Shown: positions 7,473 through 21,186, counted from the first letter of the stretch. The stretch: 54,501 bases of DNA from Pseudomonadales bacterium (GCA_030749725.1 JASMJM010000030.1:1-54501); one strand, 5' to 3'. Made by a program: numbers and translations. Notes: a model not told the origin generated them from the letters alone.

Positions 7473-9473
7473 ATGCCTGCAAAGTTACATCTTGGCGTTG
7501 ATACCGGGGGTACCTTTACCGATTTCGTGCTCCTCTCGCCCACCGGCATACAAGTGCACAAAGTGCTTTCCACCCCCGACGCCCCGGCACGAGCCATCCG
7601 CCAGGGGATCTCGGATATGAACCTGACAGATGCCATCAAGAAGGGTGAGCTCTCGATCATCCACGGAACCACCGTTGCTACCAACGCCGCACTTGAAGGG
7701 AAGGGCGTTCGCACAGCCTATATTACCAACAGGGGATTGGGCGACCAGCTTACGATCGGACGTCAAACCCGCAGCAAACTGTATGATTTACAACCAGAAG
7801 CCGTTCTGCCGCCCGTGGCTCGTGACCTCATTATCGAGACGGGCGGCAGACTGAGTTCGGCAGGGGATGTAGTGGAGCCGCTGAGCAGCGAGGATCTGCG
7901 CCATATCGTCATACAGTTGCAGAAACTGAAACCCGAGTCCGTCGCCATCAATCTGCTGTTCTCCTTTGTCGATGATGGCTTTGAGAAAGCCATCGAGGAG
8001 ACGATTGCCCGAGACATCGATCAGGATCTCTTTATCTCCCGTTCCTCCCATGTATTGCCGGAATTCAGGGAATATGAGCGTGGCATTGCCACCTGGTTGA
8101 ACGGCTGGCTTGGCCCCATTATCAACCGCTATATCCTGCAGTTGCGAGACGCCCTCCAACCGTCGCCGCTGGCCATCATGCAATCGTCCGGCGGTACCAT
8201 CGGTGCTGATCAGGCTTCCACGAGGTCCGTAAACCTGCTCCTATCGGGCCCGGCCGGTGGTTTAGCTGGCGCAAAATACATGGGTGAGCTGAACCAAAAC
8301 ACAAAATTGATCACCTTCGACATGGGTGGCACCTCAACGGATGTAGCCCTGATCGATGAGCAGATCAGACTGACCAGCGAAGGTCACATCGGTCCCTATC
8401 CCATCGCTATCCCAATGGCCGATATGCACACGATTGGAGCCGGCGGCGGATCCATTGCACGTATTGATGCCGGCGGCCTGCTCCAGGTAGGGCCAGAATC
8501 AGCCGGTGCGAATCCGGGTCCAGCCTGCTACGGACAGGGAGGGACCCTGGCCACCGTGACAGACGCAAATACAGTTCTTGGCCGGCTCCGACCGGACGCA
8601 TTCCTGGGTGGCCGCATGTACCTTGACGTGGATGCGGCAAGAAGAGCGGTGGCAAACGTTGCCGAACAGATGGAAATGAGCATTGAGGATGCCGCCGAGG
8701 GAATCATCGACCTGGCCAATGAGAACATGATTCAAGCTCTACGGGTCATCTCGATCCAGAGGGGCCATGATCCCAAGGACTTCCAGTTGGTTTGTTTTGG
8801 CGGCGCCGGTGGGCTTCATTTCTGCGCCCTGGCACAAGCCCTGGAAATCAACCAGGCACTGGTTCCCGTCTACGCTGGCGTTTTGTCCGCTTTCGGCATG
8901 CTGGTGGCTGCACCAACGCGACATTTTTCTAGGACCCATCGACGTCTATTGGCTGACCTGGATGAACACACGATCCGGGATCTATTGCAGCAGTTACAAG
9001 CCGCCGGCGTTCAGGAACTCTCGGAGGAGGGCATTGATGCCGATTCGATCGCGTCCCGGGCCAGCCTTGATCTTCGCTACGAGGGGCAGTCATACAGCCT
9101 GAACGTGCCCTGGCATCATCTGGGCAGTACTGAGGAGGAGTTTCACCGGCAGCACCAGCGTAGCTATGGTCACCGACTGAACAGAGCGGTTGAACTGCTG
9201 AATCTCCGTCTTAGCCTGACCGCACTGCAGGCAGACATCGTACTCCCGAAGCTCGAACCAGGCCCCGTGGCGAGGCCAGTGCAGCATGTCGATCTATATG
9301 GTTTTTCCAGTCCGGTAGATATCTACGTACGAGAGATGTTGGCTGGTGGCACGACCTTGGCCGGTCCTGCACTGATAACGGAAACGGTGGCAACGACGTT
9401 GATCTTGCCTGGCTGGACTGCCAGAGCAGATGCAGTCGGGAATCTGTTGCTGGATCGCAGCAGCTCTACTTGA
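7473..9473 (+). CDS. hydantoinase/oxoprolinase family protein, HyuA-type subunit
   Basis: 666 residues of the HyuA/5-oxoprolinase/acetone-carboxylase alpha family, ATP-dependent enzymes acting on hydantoins, oxoproline or similar lactams. ASKHA-type ATP-binding motifs: [10 protein letters not shown] at 10-19, FDMGGTSTD at 282-290 and GAGGGSIAR at 322-330. The N-terminal (Hydant_A_N), central (Hydantoinase_A) and C-terminal parts all appear complete. The partner HyuB, normally encoded next door, is absent: the next gene is convergent rpmG, whose stop overlaps this one by 8 nt. Substrate cannot be assigned from sequence. The ATG at 7473 has a poor Shine-Dalgarno sequence. Confidence 0.85.
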   Translation: MPAKLHLGVDTGGTFTDFVLLSPTGIQVHKVLSTPDAPARAIRQGISDMNLTDAIKKGELSIIHGTTVATNAALEGKGVRTAYITNRGLGDQLTIGRQTRSKLYDLQPEAVLPPVARDLIIETGGRLSSAGDVVEPLSSEDLRHIVIQLQKLKPESVAINLLFSFVDDGFEKAIEETIARDIDQDLFISRSSHVLPEFREYERGIATWLNGWLGPIINRYILQLRDALQPSPLAIMQSSGGTIGADQASTRSVNLLLSGPAGGLAGAKYMGELNQNTKLITFDMGGTSTDVALIDEQIRLTSEGHIGPYPIAIPMADMHTIGAGGGSIARIDAGGLLQVGPESAGANPGPACYGQGGTLATVTDANTVLGRLRPDAFLGGRMYLDVDAARRAVANVAEQMEMSIEDAAEGIIDLANENMIQALRVISIQRGHDPKDFQLVCFGGAGGLHFCALAQALEINQALVPVYAGVLSAFGMLVAAPTRHFSRTHRRLLADLDEHTIRDLLQQLQAAGVQELSEEGIDADSIASRASLDLRYEGQSYSLNVPWHHLGSTEEEFHRQHQRSYGHRLNRAVELLNLRLSLTALQADIVLPKLEPGPVARPVQHVDLYGFSSPVDIYVREMLAGGTTLAGPALITETVATTLILPGWTARADAVGNLLLDRSSST

Positions 9474-9621
9474 TCTTCCCTTCCTTGTAGATCACGTGCT
9501 TGCGAACCACGGGATCGAACTTCTTGATTTCCATCTTACCCGGCATGGTGCGCTTATTCTTGCTGGTTGTGTAAAAGTGACCCGTCCCTGCTGAAGATAC
9601 CAATCTGATTTTCTCTCTCAT
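9466..9621 (-). CDS. rpmG: 50S ribosomal protein L33
   Basis: 51 residues starting [20 protein letters not shown], typical of L33. It is the cysteine-free (C-minus) type: no CxxC pairs, so no zinc needed. The ATG at 9621 directly abuts the rpmB stop, giving a tight rpmB-rpmG unit as in most proteobacteria. Its end overlaps the convergent hydantoinase gene by 8 nt. Confidence 0.97.
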   Translation of the reverse strand: MREKIRLVSSAGTGHFYTTSKNKRTMPGKMEIKKFDPVVRKHVIYKEGKIK

Positions 9622-9858
9622 TTAGACTTTTTCTCCTCTTGAGCGAATATCTGCCAACACTTGATCGATGCCCAGTTTATCGATTATACGCATACCCTTG
9701 GCCGTCACCCGAAGCTTAACGAAACGTTGTTCCTCTTCCACCCAAAACCGATGACAGTGTAAGTTCGGCAGGAAACGCCTCCTAGTCTTATTCATGGCAT
9801 GGGAGACGTTGTTACCCACAGCAGGTCTTTTACCGGTAACCTGACAAACCTTGGACAT
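9622..9858 (-). CDS. rpmB: 50S ribosomal protein L28
   Basis: 78 residues, the standard length. N-terminus [20 protein letters not shown] and the central [20 protein letters not shown] are diagnostic for L28. Only one cysteine is in the N-terminal motif, so this is a zinc-free form. Located 105 nt downstream of radC and immediately before rpmG; the pair is translationally coupled. Confidence 0.97.
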   Translation of the reverse strand: MSKVCQVTGKRPAVGNNVSHAMNKTRRRFLPNLHCHRFWVEEEQRFVKLRVTAKGMRIIDKLGIDQVLADIRSRGEKV

Positions 9859-9963
9859 TTTCTCTTTCCTATCTCGAATCAGTGCGGAGCACCTGCTCTC
9901 ACCGAGGCCATTGAAAGCGGTGCTTTATACCAGAACGGCATTTGCATAGCAAGACTGAATCAG

Positions 9964-10632
9964 CTACAGAAAACCGCGCTCCGCAAACGAGATCACTTCC
10001 CGGTCCCCGACTACCATATGATCCAATACACGAACGTCCACCAGCAACAAGGCCGACTTCAATCGATCCGTTATTCTGCGGTCCGCCTGACTCGGCTCGG
10101 CAACTCCCGATGGATGGTTGTGGGCAAAGATCACGGCAGCCGCATTGTGATCCAGCGCCCGCTTAACGACTTCCCGAGCATGCACGCTGGCTCCATCGAT
10201 GGTGCCGTAGAACAGTTCTTCGAATTTTATCAGCCGATGCTGATTGTCCAGATACATGCAGGCAAAGACTTCTCTGCTGTACTTCCTGAGCTTGCCTTTG
10301 AGAAAGCGGCGAGTCTTGCCGGGGTCTGAGATCGCATCTCCTCTGTCCAGACTCTCCAGCAAATATCGTTCGAATAACTCGAGGCTCGCCCGGATCTGGG
10401 CATACTTGGCGATGCCAATCCCCGAACACTTACACACCGATCCTGCATCTGCGTCGATCAATCCTCTCAGGCCGCCAAAATCTCGAAGCAGATCTCTGGC
10501 GACATCGATCGCCGACCTACCCTTAACGCCGGTCCTGATGAATATGGCGAGTAGTTCTGCATCAGTCAGCGCAGCAGCGCCCTGCTGCAGTAGTTTCTCT
10601 CTGGGTCGTTCGGCTGACGGCCAATCGTCCAT
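9964..10632 (-). CDS. radC: RadC family JAB/MPN-domain protein
   Basis: 222 residues from the ATG at 10632, the E. coli RadC length, starting [15 protein letters not shown] like the family; a longer frame to 10731 adds 33 residues without homology character. N-terminal helix-hairpin-helix-like UPF0758 region, then a JAB/MPN metalloprotease-like domain with the HNHPSG metal ligands and downstream aspartate (SQAD). Historically linked to repair or recombination, but the biochemical role is unsettled. A GGGAGG lies 11 nt before the start, slightly long. Divergent from coaBC, upstream of rpmB, the conserved gammaproteobacterial arrangement. Confidence 0.92.
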   Translation of the reverse strand: MDDWPSAERPREKLLQQGAAALTDAELLAIFIRTGVKGRSAIDVARDLLRDFGGLRGLIDADAGSVCKCSGIGIAKYAQIRASLELFERYLLESLDRGDAISDPGKTRRFLKGKLRKYSREVFACMYLDNQHRLIKFEELFYGTIDGASVHAREVVKRALDHNAAAVIFAHNHPSGVAEPSQADRRITDRLKSALLLVDVRVLDHMVVGDREVISFAERGFL

Positions 10633-10754
10633 ACTCAACCAGACCTCCCGCAGATCAGGATACAATCCATTCCATCTGATTAATGGTGCTGGTGATGTGT
10701 TATCTTTATAGTGTCCATCGGAGAGAGACAATCACTGTTTCTGAGCGCCCTTGG

Positions 10755-10815
10755 ACATAGTTAAGCAAAGCCACCATTGACGGAGATGGTAGCTTGAAGA
10801 GCCATCGAACTATGT
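10755..10815. repeat. compound inverted repeat between radC and coaBC
   Basis: Outer arms ACATAGTT (10755-10762) and AACTATGT (10808-10815) are perfect complements. Inside them GCCACCAT (10770-10777) and ATGGTAGC (10786-10793) pair with one mismatch around an 8-nt loop. It lies in the divergent radC/coaBC promoter region and has no T-run on either side, so it is more likely an operator or cruciform than a terminator. Confidence 0.5.
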
Positions 10816-10904
10816 AAGATACCCCCCAAAAAAAGCGTAGGCACTAATCCATAGAGATCCGGGGTGAATTGGTTAAGGTTAGAAAAGCGAATGTGGTGGT
10901 GCAA

Positions 10905-12122
10905 ATGAGCAGTCTGACGAACAAACGAATCCTGCTGGGTGTGACAGGCGGTATCGCCGCGTACAAAAGTGCTGAGCTGATTCGACGCTTGCAGGATGCC
11001 GGCGCGGAAGTCAGGGTTGTCATGACCGCGGCAGCGACAGAATTCATCACCCCGTTAACCCTGCAGGCGCTGTCTGGAAATCCGGTATACCAGGATATGC
11101 TCGATGCAGATGCGGAAGCGGCCATGGGTCATATTCAATTGGCCAGATGGGCTGACCTGGTTCTGGTGGCACCAGCGACCGCTGATTTCATTGCCAGATT
11201 GGCAAACGGACAAGGCAATGATCTGTTGACAACTCTGTGTTTGGCCTGCACGTCACCCATCGCAGTGGCACCATCGATGAATCAAGCCATGTGGACCAAC
11301 CAGGTAACTCAACAGAACCAAGACAACCTACTGCAAAACGGGGTCAGATTTTTCGGGCCAGGCGAGGGTTTACAGGCTTGCGGTGAAACAGGTCCCGGCC
11401 GTTTGCTGGAACCGCTACAGCTGGTCGATCTGGCGGCGGCGATTTTCCCCTCGTCAATTCTGTCCGGCAAACATGTGCTGATAACGGCCGGACCCACCAG
11501 AGAGGCGATCGATCCGGTTAGATACATCAGCAATCACAGTTCTGGAAAGCAGGGATTTGCTCTGGCGGAAGCCGCTGTCGAGGCCGGCGCTTCGGTCACG
11601 CTGATAGCCGGTCCTACCCATTTGCAGACGCCTGACCGGGTGCAACGAATTGACGTCATCAGCACTCAGGAGATGTTTAGTGCAGTACTGGCAGAGGCCA
11701 AGAACAGTGACATCTATATCGGGGTTGCAGCGGTGGCGGACTTTCGCCCGGCGCATCCGGTCGAGCAGAAGATCAAAAAGGGCCAGGGCAGCAACGAGAC
11801 TCTGTCTATCGAGTTGATCGAAAACCCCGACATTATCGCCACCGTGGCAGAGCTGGATCCCAAACCATTTACGGTAGGTTTTGCAGCGGAAACTGACAAT
11901 CTCATCGAGTACGCAAAAGCCAAACTGATATCGAAGCGATTGGATATGATTGTCGCTAACGACGTTTCTGACAGCAGCATCGGATTCAACAGCGATGAGA
12001 ATAAGACTACGGTGATTTGGGATTCAGACCAAAAAGTGATTCCGCAGATGTCGAAACATAACGTGGCCAGAGAGGTGATCGAACTGATCGCGGCGCGACA
12101 GAAGGCCCGCCTCAGAACATGA
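10905..12122 (+). CDS. coaBC: bifunctional phosphopantothenoylcysteine decarboxylase / phosphopantothenate-cysteine ligase
   Basis: Two consecutive CoA-synthesis steps. 405 residues from the ATG at 10905 ([16 protein letters not shown]), chosen because it matches the normal N-terminus; the frame could be read 12 codons further from a TTG. CoaC flavoprotein half: [14 protein letters not shown] at the N-terminus, active-site histidine in [19 protein letters not shown], and the [10 protein letters not shown] loop with its catalytic cysteine. CoaB half begins around residue 190 with [15 protein letters not shown] and NHSSGKQG. The stop overlaps the dut start (ATGA), so the two are translationally coupled. 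Confidence 0.96.
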   Translation: MSSLTNKRILLGVTGGIAAYKSAELIRRLQDAGAEVRVVMTAAATEFITPLTLQALSGNPVYQDMLDADAEAAMGHIQLARWADLVLVAPATADFIARLANGQGNDLLTTLCLACTSPIAVAPSMNQAMWTNQVTQQNQDNLLQNGVRFFGPGEGLQACGETGPGRLLEPLQLVDLAAAIFPSSILSGKHVLITAGPTREAIDPVRYISNHSSGKQGFALAEAAVEAGASVTLIAGPTHLQTPDRVQRIDVISTQEMFSAVLAEAKNSDIYIGVAAVADFRPAHPVEQKIKKGQGSNETLSIELIENPDIIATVAELDPKPFTVGFAAETDNLIEYAKAKLISKRLDMIVANDVSDSSIGFNSDENKTTVIWDSDQKVIPQMSKHNVAREVIELIAARQKARLRT

Positions 12123-12574
12123 AGCGAATGCAAGTTAAGATTCTGAGTCCTCGCCTCGGCAACGAGATTCCACTGCCCGATTATTCGACGCCCGGCTCAG
12201 CTGGTATGGATCTGCGTGCTTGCATAGATGCCCCGGTGTGCCTGCAACCAGGAGAAGCGGAGCTTATTCCCTCTGGTCTGGCCATCTATATCGAAGATTC
12301 CCATCTGGCAGGTTTGGTGCTGCCGCGTTCGGGGCTGGGTCACAAGCACGGGGTGGTGTTGGGTAATCTCGTTGGACTGATCGACTCTGACTATCAGGGC
12401 GAACTGATGATTTCATGTTGGAACAGGAGTGCTAACGAATTTACAATTGAGCCGGGCGAAAGAGTCGCGCAACTAATCCTCGTTCCGATCGTGCAGACGG
12501 AATTCCAGATTGTCGACGAGTTCGAGCACACCAGCAGGGGGACTGCTGGGTTTGGTTCTTCAGGAAGAGTGTAG
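12119..12574 (+). CDS. dut: dUTP pyrophosphatase
   Basis: Hydrolyses dUTP to dUMP and PPi, keeping uracil out of DNA and feeding dTMP synthesis; homotrimer. 151 residues with all five motifs: [13 protein letters not shown] (motif 1), [10 protein letters not shown] (2), [11 protein letters not shown] (3, catalytic Asp), GERVAQLIL (4) and [11 protein letters not shown] (5, P-loop-like tail). Starts inside the coaBC stop codon; the conserved coaBC-dut pair. A second Met three codons in is an alternative start. Confidence 0.97.
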   Translation: MKRMQVKILSPRLGNEIPLPDYSTPGSAGMDLRACIDAPVCLQPGEAELIPSGLAIYIEDSHLAGLVLPRSGLGHKHGVVLGNLVGLIDSDYQGELMISCWNRSANEFTIEPGERVAQLILVPIVQTEFQIVDEFEHTSRGTAGFGSSGRV

Positions 12575-12578
12575 AAGA

Positions 12579-16044
<3,466 letters not shown>

Positions 16045-16098
16045 GGTTGAAGCATTACTCGATAGCATACTAATGACTTGCCACACTGTTGATCATTC

Positions 16099-16689
16099 AT
16101 GACCGAAACCGTAAAGAAACCATCGCGACGCAATCAGATACTGCAGGCTTTAGCCACCATGTTAGAGCAGAATCCGGGCGCCCGTATCACCACCGCCGGA
16201 TTGGCCAGACAGGTGGGGGTTTCCGAAGCCGCTCTCTACAGGCATTTCCCCAGCAAGGCAAAGATGTTCGAGAGCCTGATTGAGTTCATCGAAACTACCG
16301 TGTTTTCCCGTGTGTCACGAATTCTAAACGAGGAGATTACTACCCGGGAACGCTGCGGGAAGACCCTCTACCTGCTTCTGACGTTTGCTGAACGTAACCC
16401 GGGTATCAGTAGGATTCTGGCAGGTGATGCACTTTCCGGGGAGTCCGATCGATTGAGGCAGAGGATCGCTCAGTTCTATGATCGGCTTGAGACCCAGTTG
16501 CGCCAGGCGCTGCGGGAAGCAGAGATAAGAGGGGATGCTCCACCCAGGGTGGAGATTAATACTGCTGCGAATCTTCTGTTAGCAGCTACCGAAGGGCGAA
16601 TCAACCAATTCGTGCGCAGCAACTTCACCAGATTACCGACAGAAGCCTGGGAGAAACAGTGGCGCATTCTATCTGGGGCGATCTTTTAG
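16099..16689 (+). CDS. slmA: nucleoid occlusion factor SlmA (TetR family)
   Basis: DNA-bound SlmA blocks FtsZ assembly over unsegregated nucleoid. 196 residues. TetR-type helix-turn-helix at about 30-53 (ITTAGLARQVGVSEAALYRH), then an all-helical FtsZ-interaction and dimer domain. Length and the coaBC-dut-algC-argB-slmA context match SlmA rather than a generic TetR regulator. The stop overlaps the convergent DUF4124 gene by 4 nt. Two candidate SlmA sites lie at 7215 and 7320. Confidence 0.93.
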   Translation: MTETVKKPSRRNQILQALATMLEQNPGARITTAGLARQVGVSEAALYRHFPSKAKMFESLIEFIETTVFSRVSRILNEEITTRERCGKTLYLLLTFAERNPGISRILAGDALSGESDRLRQRIAQFYDRLETQLRQALREAEIRGDAPPRVEINTAANLLLAATEGRINQFVRSNFTRLPTEAWEKQWRILSGAIF

Positions 16690-17330
16690 GTACTCTCCTC
16701 CGGTAGGTTGTACAACTCAAGCACGCGTTTCAGATCCGCTGCGTAGTCCTGCTTGAGCTGAGCCATTTCGGATTCCTTGGCATCGATCGCTGCCTGAATC
16801 TGCTCGATCCTGGCATCGAGCGTGGCGATTCGATCGAGATCCTGCTTGGGAATGGTGTCGTCGGCTCTTTCGATGTCGGCGATGCGTGTTTCCAATTGCC
16901 GTTTCTGGCTGAGTATTTGCTGCAGGTTGCTGCGGGCTGTATTTACAAATCCTGCCACACTGGCAACCTTGGTGTCCCGCGCTCGCTTCACTTCATTCGG
17001 TCCACTGTACAACTTGAGCAACGCCGCATCTGCTGCTTCTCTTTCAGCAGTCTCCTTGCGAATTCTTTCGTCAATTGCTGCCTGCTTATCGCGCTCAACG
17101 ATCTCCGCATCGCTGAGCGCTCTGGGAACTACTTTCACGACTCGACCGGCAGCATCCAAGATGGTATAGCCATTCTTGACAAGACTAGGTGGTACATGAT
17201 CATCCAGAACCGTGACACCGCTATCGTCGATATACCTGAACAGGTCAGCGGTGAGCGCAACGGGAGACCAAGCCGCCGTCACGAGAAAAAGCATGAAGAA
17301 TCGCCACACAGCTACTGACAATCGTTTCAT
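16686..17330 (-). CDS. DUF4124 domain protein with coiled coil, exported
   Basis: 214 residues. An N-terminal signal peptide (about 1-27: MKRLS, then a hydrophobic run ending ALTA) is followed by a DUF4124 motif (LFRYIDDSGVTVLDDHVP, about 30-47), a small domain found in periplasmic proteins of gammaproteobacteria, then VVKVVPRALSDAE. The rest is charged and predicted helical, with likely coiled coils at about 78-110 and 130-205 (heptad-like LETRIADIE, LDARIEQIQAAIDAKE). No enzymatic motif. Function unknown; probably periplasmic and possibly envelope-related. 39 nt downstream of pyrE, possibly the last gene of an rph-pyrE unit. Confidence 0.82.
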   Translation of the reverse strand: MKRLSVAVWRFFMLFLVTAAWSPVALTADLFRYIDDSGVTVLDDHVPPSLVKNGYTILDAAGRVVKVVPRALSDAEIVERDKQAAIDERIRKETAEREAADAALLKLYSGPNEVKRARDTKVASVAGFVNTARSNLQQILSQKRQLETRIADIERADDTIPKQDLDRIATLDARIEQIQAAIDAKESEMAQLKQDYAADLKRVLELYNLPEEST

Positions 17331-17369
17331 GTCAAAACCCTAGCACGCCTTTTACCTTCCCGAACCTTC

Positions 17370-18020
17370 TCACAAGCTACCTATTCCGTAATTATCTTGA
17401 TATTTTCTTACTTCTTCCAGGGTGTCCGGATGGACGTTATGTATTTCCAGATAGTTGACTATATTACACAACTTTACGACGCTAATAACAGAGATACCAT
17501 ACGCCAATTCGACCTCTCTGATAGCAGACAGTTCGCCCGTTCCTCTCTCTTCTCTGTCCAGGGCAATGACTACACCTGCTGTCTGAGCATCGGAAGTCTC
17601 GATAAGGGACATCACCTCACGAATAGCAGTGCCTGCCGTGATGACATCATCGACTATCAATACTTTGCCCTGCAGGGATGCACCGATTAGTTTGCCTTTT
17701 TCACCATGGTCCTTCGTCTCCTTGCGATTAAATAGATAAGGAGTGTCCCGGTTGTGTTCATCGGCGAGGGCAACAGCAGTCGCGGCAACCAGAGGGATTC
17801 CCTTGTAGGCAGGACCAAACAGGACGTCAAATTCAATGCCGCTATTCAGTATCGCGGCGGCGTAATACCTTCCCAATCGTGCCAGCGACAAACCACTATC
17901 AAACTGTCCTGAATTGAAGAAATAGGGACTGATTCGACCAGACTTCAAGGTGAATTTGCCAAATCTCAACACGTCGTGCTGGATGGCAAACTCTATGAAT
18001 TGTTCCTGGTACGGCAGCAA
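17370..18020 (-). CDS. pyrE: orotate phosphoribosyltransferase
   Basis: Pyrimidine synthesis: orotate + PRPP to OMP. 216 residues from a TTG at 18020. This start is chosen because it gives the family N-terminus ([14 protein letters not shown]) and has GAGGAG eight bases upstream; upstream codons up to 18092 overlap rph and lack homology character. Signatures [29 protein letters not shown], and the PRPP loop [13 protein letters not shown]. Follows rph by 25 nt; the rph-pyrE pair is conserved from E. coli onward, where attenuation in the leader controls pyrE, but I did not identify such a terminator here. Confidence 0.95.
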   Translation of the reverse strand: MLPYQEQFIEFAIQHDVLRFGKFTLKSGRISPYFFNSGQFDSGLSLARLGRYYAAAILNSGIEFDVLFGPAYKGIPLVAATAVALADEHNRDTPYLFNRKETKDHGEKGKLIGASLQGKVLIVDDVITAGTAIREVMSLIETSDAQTAGVVIALDREERGTGELSAIREVELAYGISVISVVKLCNIVNYLEIHNVHPDTLEEVRKYQDNYGIGSL

Positions 18021-18045
18021 ACTCTCCACTCCTCGATCTGCGACT

Positions 18046-18765
18046 TCATTGCCCAGCCAAAACGTCTCTCTGGATCTCGAACAGCTCTGCAATGCCCTTT
18101 TCCGCCAATTCCAGCATCGAGTCCAACTGTGCCCTGCTGAATGACTGGCCTTCCGCTGTACCTTGTACCTCGATCAGGCCACCCGCTTCCGTCATCACCA
18201 CATTCATGTCCGTGCCGGCCTTTGAATCTTCCGCATAATCCAGATCCAGGATGGCACAGTTTTTGTACATACCCACCGATACCGAAGCGACCCTTTGCTT
18301 GATGATATTTGGCGGTGCATCAGTCACTTTGCCGCAGGCATCGATCAACGCGATACATGCACCAGTGATGGATGCAGTTCGGGTCCCGCCATCCGCCTGT
18401 ATCACATCGCAGTCCAGACGGATGGTCTTTTCACCCAGTTGCTCTATGTCAACTACGGCTCTTAATGAACGGCCAATCAAGCGTTGAATCTCAACGGTCC
18501 TGCCTCCCTGCTTGCCGCGAGTTGCTTCACGGTCCATTCTCTCATCGGTGGAACGGGGCAGCATGCCATACTCCGCCGTTATCCAGCCCTTTCCGGAACC
18601 CCTTAGAAATGGAGGTACTCTCCTTTCAATACTGGCGGTACAAATCACCCTGGTATCGCCAAACTCGATCAGCACGGATCCTTCGGCATGCTTGGTGAAG
18701 TTTCTGACGATCCGCACTGCACGCATCTCGTCGTAGCTGCGACCACTGGGACGACGCATCGTCAT
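18046..18765 (-). CDS. rph: ribonuclease PH
   Basis: Phosphorolytic 3'-to-5' exoribonuclease trimming tRNA 3' ends. 239 residues from the ATG at 18765, which has AAGGAG six bases upstream; the frame continues to 18834 but without homology character. [15 protein letters not shown] at the N-terminus, [38 protein letters not shown] (phosphate and catalytic region) and the terminal MLELAEKGI are diagnostic. Complete, unlike the frameshifted rph of E. coli K-12. Divergent from yicC. Confidence 0.96.
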   Translation of the reverse strand: MTMRRPSGRSYDEMRAVRIVRNFTKHAEGSVLIEFGDTRVICTASIERRVPPFLRGSGKGWITAEYGMLPRSTDERMDREATRGKQGGRTVEIQRLIGRSLRAVVDIEQLGEKTIRLDCDVIQADGGTRTASITGACIALIDACGKVTDAPPNIIKQRVASVSVGMYKNCAILDLDYAEDSKAGTDMNVVMTEAGGLIEVQGTAEGQSFSRAQLDSMLELAEKGIAELFEIQRDVLAGQ

Positions 18766-18946
18766 GTGTTTCTCCTTGGGGCTGAGAATCCTGGCGTGGC
18801 GCCGAAAACTGACCTGGCCAAATCTAGCCGGCAAGCACCACAGCAGATTTTCCGCTGCACCGAATGGACCTTTCCTGATTTAAGTTAAGCATTTTCGCAG
18901 AGGTCTAAGTTAGAATATATGCCGCTACAAAACCAGAGTCTAACCG

Positions 18947-19813
18947 ATGATTTACAGCATGACGGCGTTCGCCCGGGAACAGCAGCATCTGCCCTGGGGT
19001 ACCATGATCTGTGAGATCCGATCCGTCAACCAACGGCATTTGGATCCATCGTTCAAACTACCCGACGCCCTGAAAGAACTTGAGATCCCCCTCAGAGAGA
19101 TTGTGAGAAAACGTTTGGGAAGAGGGAAGGTGGAGTGCGCAGTTCGTCTCAATAGCGAAACCGGTGAATTCACAACCATGCAGATCAACACGGAATTCGC
19201 CGCACAATTACATCAGGCCATACAGGATTTATCTCGGATCTTCGAAGCCCCTCTGTCTTTAAGTGCACTGGATCTGCTCAAGTGGCCAGGCATCATGCAG
19301 GATCCGGAAGTGGACCGGCAAGCACTCAACAGCGCGACCGTATCGCTGTTTACTCGTGTGCTCGACCACCTGATCGATATGAGAATGAGGGAAGGGGGGG
19401 AACTCAAAGAACTGATCCTCGGCAAGCTCATTGAGATTGATCGAATCATCGTCGTCATTCGCACCAGAATGCCTGAAATATTGAAAAACCACAGACTGCA
19501 ATTGATCGCTAAACTTAATGGATTGGCACAGGAGTTGGACAATTCCAGGTTGGAACAGGAGATGGTCTACCTGGCACAAAAAGTGGATGTCGAGGAGGAA
19601 CTCGATCGCCTGTCTACGCATATCGAAGAGGTGAAGCGGGTCCTGGCAACGGGCGGAACTGTCGGCAGGCGTCTGGACTTTCTCATGCAGGAGCTGAATC
19701 GTGAGGCGAATACCCTTTCTTCCAAGGCCGTGGTGTCCGACACGTCTCTGGGCGCCGTTGATCTGAAAGTCCTGATTGAGCAGATGCGTGAGCAGATCCA
19801 GAATATTGAATAG
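18947..19813 (+). CDS. yicC: YicC family endoribonuclease
   Basis: 288 residues beginning MIYSMTAFAREQ and ending with the DLKVLIEQMREQIQNIE block, the two conserved ends (YicC_N and DUF1732) of the YicC family, now regarded as endoribonucleases involved in RNA turnover. DLLKWPGIM and VDVEEELDRLSTHI are also typical, the latter with conserved Glu, Asp and His residues likely to be catalytic. Divergent from rph across 181 nt and upstream of gmk, the usual gammaproteobacterial context. Confidence 0.93.
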   Translation: MIYSMTAFAREQQHLPWGTMICEIRSVNQRHLDPSFKLPDALKELEIPLREIVRKRLGRGKVECAVRLNSETGEFTTMQINTEFAAQLHQAIQDLSRIFEAPLSLSALDLLKWPGIMQDPEVDRQALNSATVSLFTRVLDHLIDMRMREGGELKELILGKLIEIDRIIVVIRTRMPEILKNHRLQLIAKLNGLAQELDNSRLEQEMVYLAQKVDVEEELDRLSTHIEEVKRVLATGGTVGRRLDFLMQELNREANTLSSKAVVSDTSLGAVDLKVLIEQMREQIQNIE

Positions 19814-19996
19814 ACCCGGCGTGCCGTCCAGCCATTGAATGGCCGTTTGGTCGGCATGTTTTGTTCCTGACAAGGTGTTCAGGCACCCGCGTCCGGCGCC
19901 CCTAAGGACGAGCAACGCAGTCCAGGGACGACATGGGCCAGCCAATAGAGCGACTGAATTGTGGGACAGCACACCAGTGCAAGATGCGTCTGAATT

Positions 19997-20623
19997 ATGG
20001 ATCTAACCGGCGATCTCTTTGTCATTTCAGCGCCATCCGGAGCTGGCAAGACCAGTCTCGTGGATGAACTGCTGCGTCGCAATGCTGATCTGCACGTCGC
20101 CATCTCCCATACCACCAGGCCACAAAGACCCAATGAAGTGAACGGCGTAAACTATCACTTCGTGAGTCACCAAGAGTTTGTCCGGATGTGCCAGCAGGAT
20201 CTCTTTTTGGAAAACGCCGAGGTGTTCGGCTACCTGTATGGAACTTCTAAACAGTCCATCGATGCAATTCTGGCGCAGGGCAAGGATATCATCCTTGAAA
20301 TCGATTGGCAGGGCGCGGCTCAGATTCGCCGATCAATACCCAACTGCAAGACTGTTTTCATTCTGCCACCCTCCAAGGGGACTCTCTACAGTCGATTGAC
20401 CCGGCGCGGTCAGGATGACAGGCAAATAATCGATGCACGCATGAATGCTGCTATCGCGGAGCTGTCACACTTTAGCGAATTCGACTACCTGGTCGTCAAC
20501 GACCTATTCGCATCTGCTATTCTTAATCTGGAAGAGATCATTCAGGGCGACTGCGCCCATCTTTCTCTACAGTCCCAGCAAATTAATCTGCAAGATCTGA
20601 TTACTGAGTTATTGTCAGAGTAG
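19997..20623 (+). CDS. gmk: guanylate kinase
   Basis: Phosphorylates GMP to GDP. 208 residues. P-loop SAPSGAGKTS at 11-20, GMP-binding SHTTRPQRPNE and VNYHFVS, Walker B-like ILEIDWQGA, and the lid RRGQDD. Sits between yicC and rpoZ, then spoT: the gmk-rpoZ-spoT series conserved in gammaproteobacteria, linking guanine nucleotide supply to (p)ppGpp. 183 nt of non-coding sequence separates it from yicC. Confidence 0.96.
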   Translation: MDLTGDLFVISAPSGAGKTSLVDELLRRNADLHVAISHTTRPQRPNEVNGVNYHFVSHQEFVRMCQQDLFLENAEVFGYLYGTSKQSIDAILAQGKDIILEIDWQGAAQIRRSIPNCKTVFILPPSKGTLYSRLTRRGQDDRQIIDARMNAAIAELSHFSEFDYLVVNDLFASAILNLEEIIQGDCAHLSLQSQQINLQDLITELLSE

Positions 20624-20691
20624 CTCCATTTTCGTTAAGCTGTGCGGTTTGTTGTATCTGAACCCCTTGACGGGTTTCCGTGGAGAAAAGT

Positions 20692-20964
20692 ATGGCCCGA
20701 GTTACTGTAGAAGATTGTCTAGAAAATGTTGCCAATAGATTTGAACTAGTGATGGTGTCCAGCAAGAGAGCTCGGCAGCTGGCCGTTGAGGGCAAGGAGC
20801 CAAAAGTAGACTGGGAGAACGATAAGCCGACGGTTGTGGCTTTACGAGAAATCGCGGACGGACACATCGATGCCACCATTCTGAACCCGGAGGTACCTGA
20901 CGAAGAAGCTCTGCTGTTGGCCGAGGATCCTGAAGTTTTGGAACCCGCCGAGCCGGAGCTTTAG
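20692..20964 (+). CDS. rpoZ: RNA polymerase omega subunit
   Basis: Smallest RNAP subunit; helps beta' assembly and forms part of a ppGpp site in proteobacteria. 90 residues from the ATG at 20692 ([10 protein letters not shown]), with GGAG six bases upstream; four extra codons upstream are not used. [18 protein letters not shown] and [13 protein letters not shown] are diagnostic. The C-terminal tail is acidic. Followed by 222 nt carrying a strong hairpin before spoT. Confidence 0.96.
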   Translation: MARVTVEDCLENVANRFELVMVSSKRARQLAVEGKEPKVDWENDKPTVVALREIADGHIDATILNPEVPDEEALLLAEDPEVLEPAEPEL

Positions 20965-21030
20965 AACTATCCAGATCATTTCGACCGTCCGCTTGGATTA
21001 ACCTTACAGGAGAACTACCCCCTAATTGTG

Positions 21031-21075
21031 GTTTGGCGCCCGTGCACGGACCGGCCGAGCGCGGTCCGGCCAAAC
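21031..21075. other. strong two-part hairpin in the rpoZ-spoT gap
   Basis: GTTTGGC (21031-21037) pairs with GCCAAAC (21069-21075). Inside, CGGACCG (21047-21053) pairs with CGGTCCG (21062-21068) around an 8-nt loop, with a 9-nt bulge on the 5' side. That is 14 pairs, mostly G-C. No T-run follows, so it is not a classical intrinsic terminator; it could be an attenuator, RNA processing site or mRNA stabiliser ahead of spoT. Confidence 0.55.
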
Positions 21076-21186
21076 GCAATCTTAAGGCAGCGATCACAGC
21101 AGCAGATCACGTGAATTGGATTACAGCAATACGAGCAAAAACTCGTGCAACCGGGTTTGAGCTAGTATCGATGAAGGAATCAAACG

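Noticed and set aside
19835-19870. GCCATTGAATGGC palindrome after yicC
   Set aside because: Stem of 4-5 pairs once a minimal loop is allowed, and no T-run; not called as a terminator.
19259-19972. 237-codon minus-strand frame over yicC
   Set aside because: Antisense of a well-conserved gene; no recognisable features.
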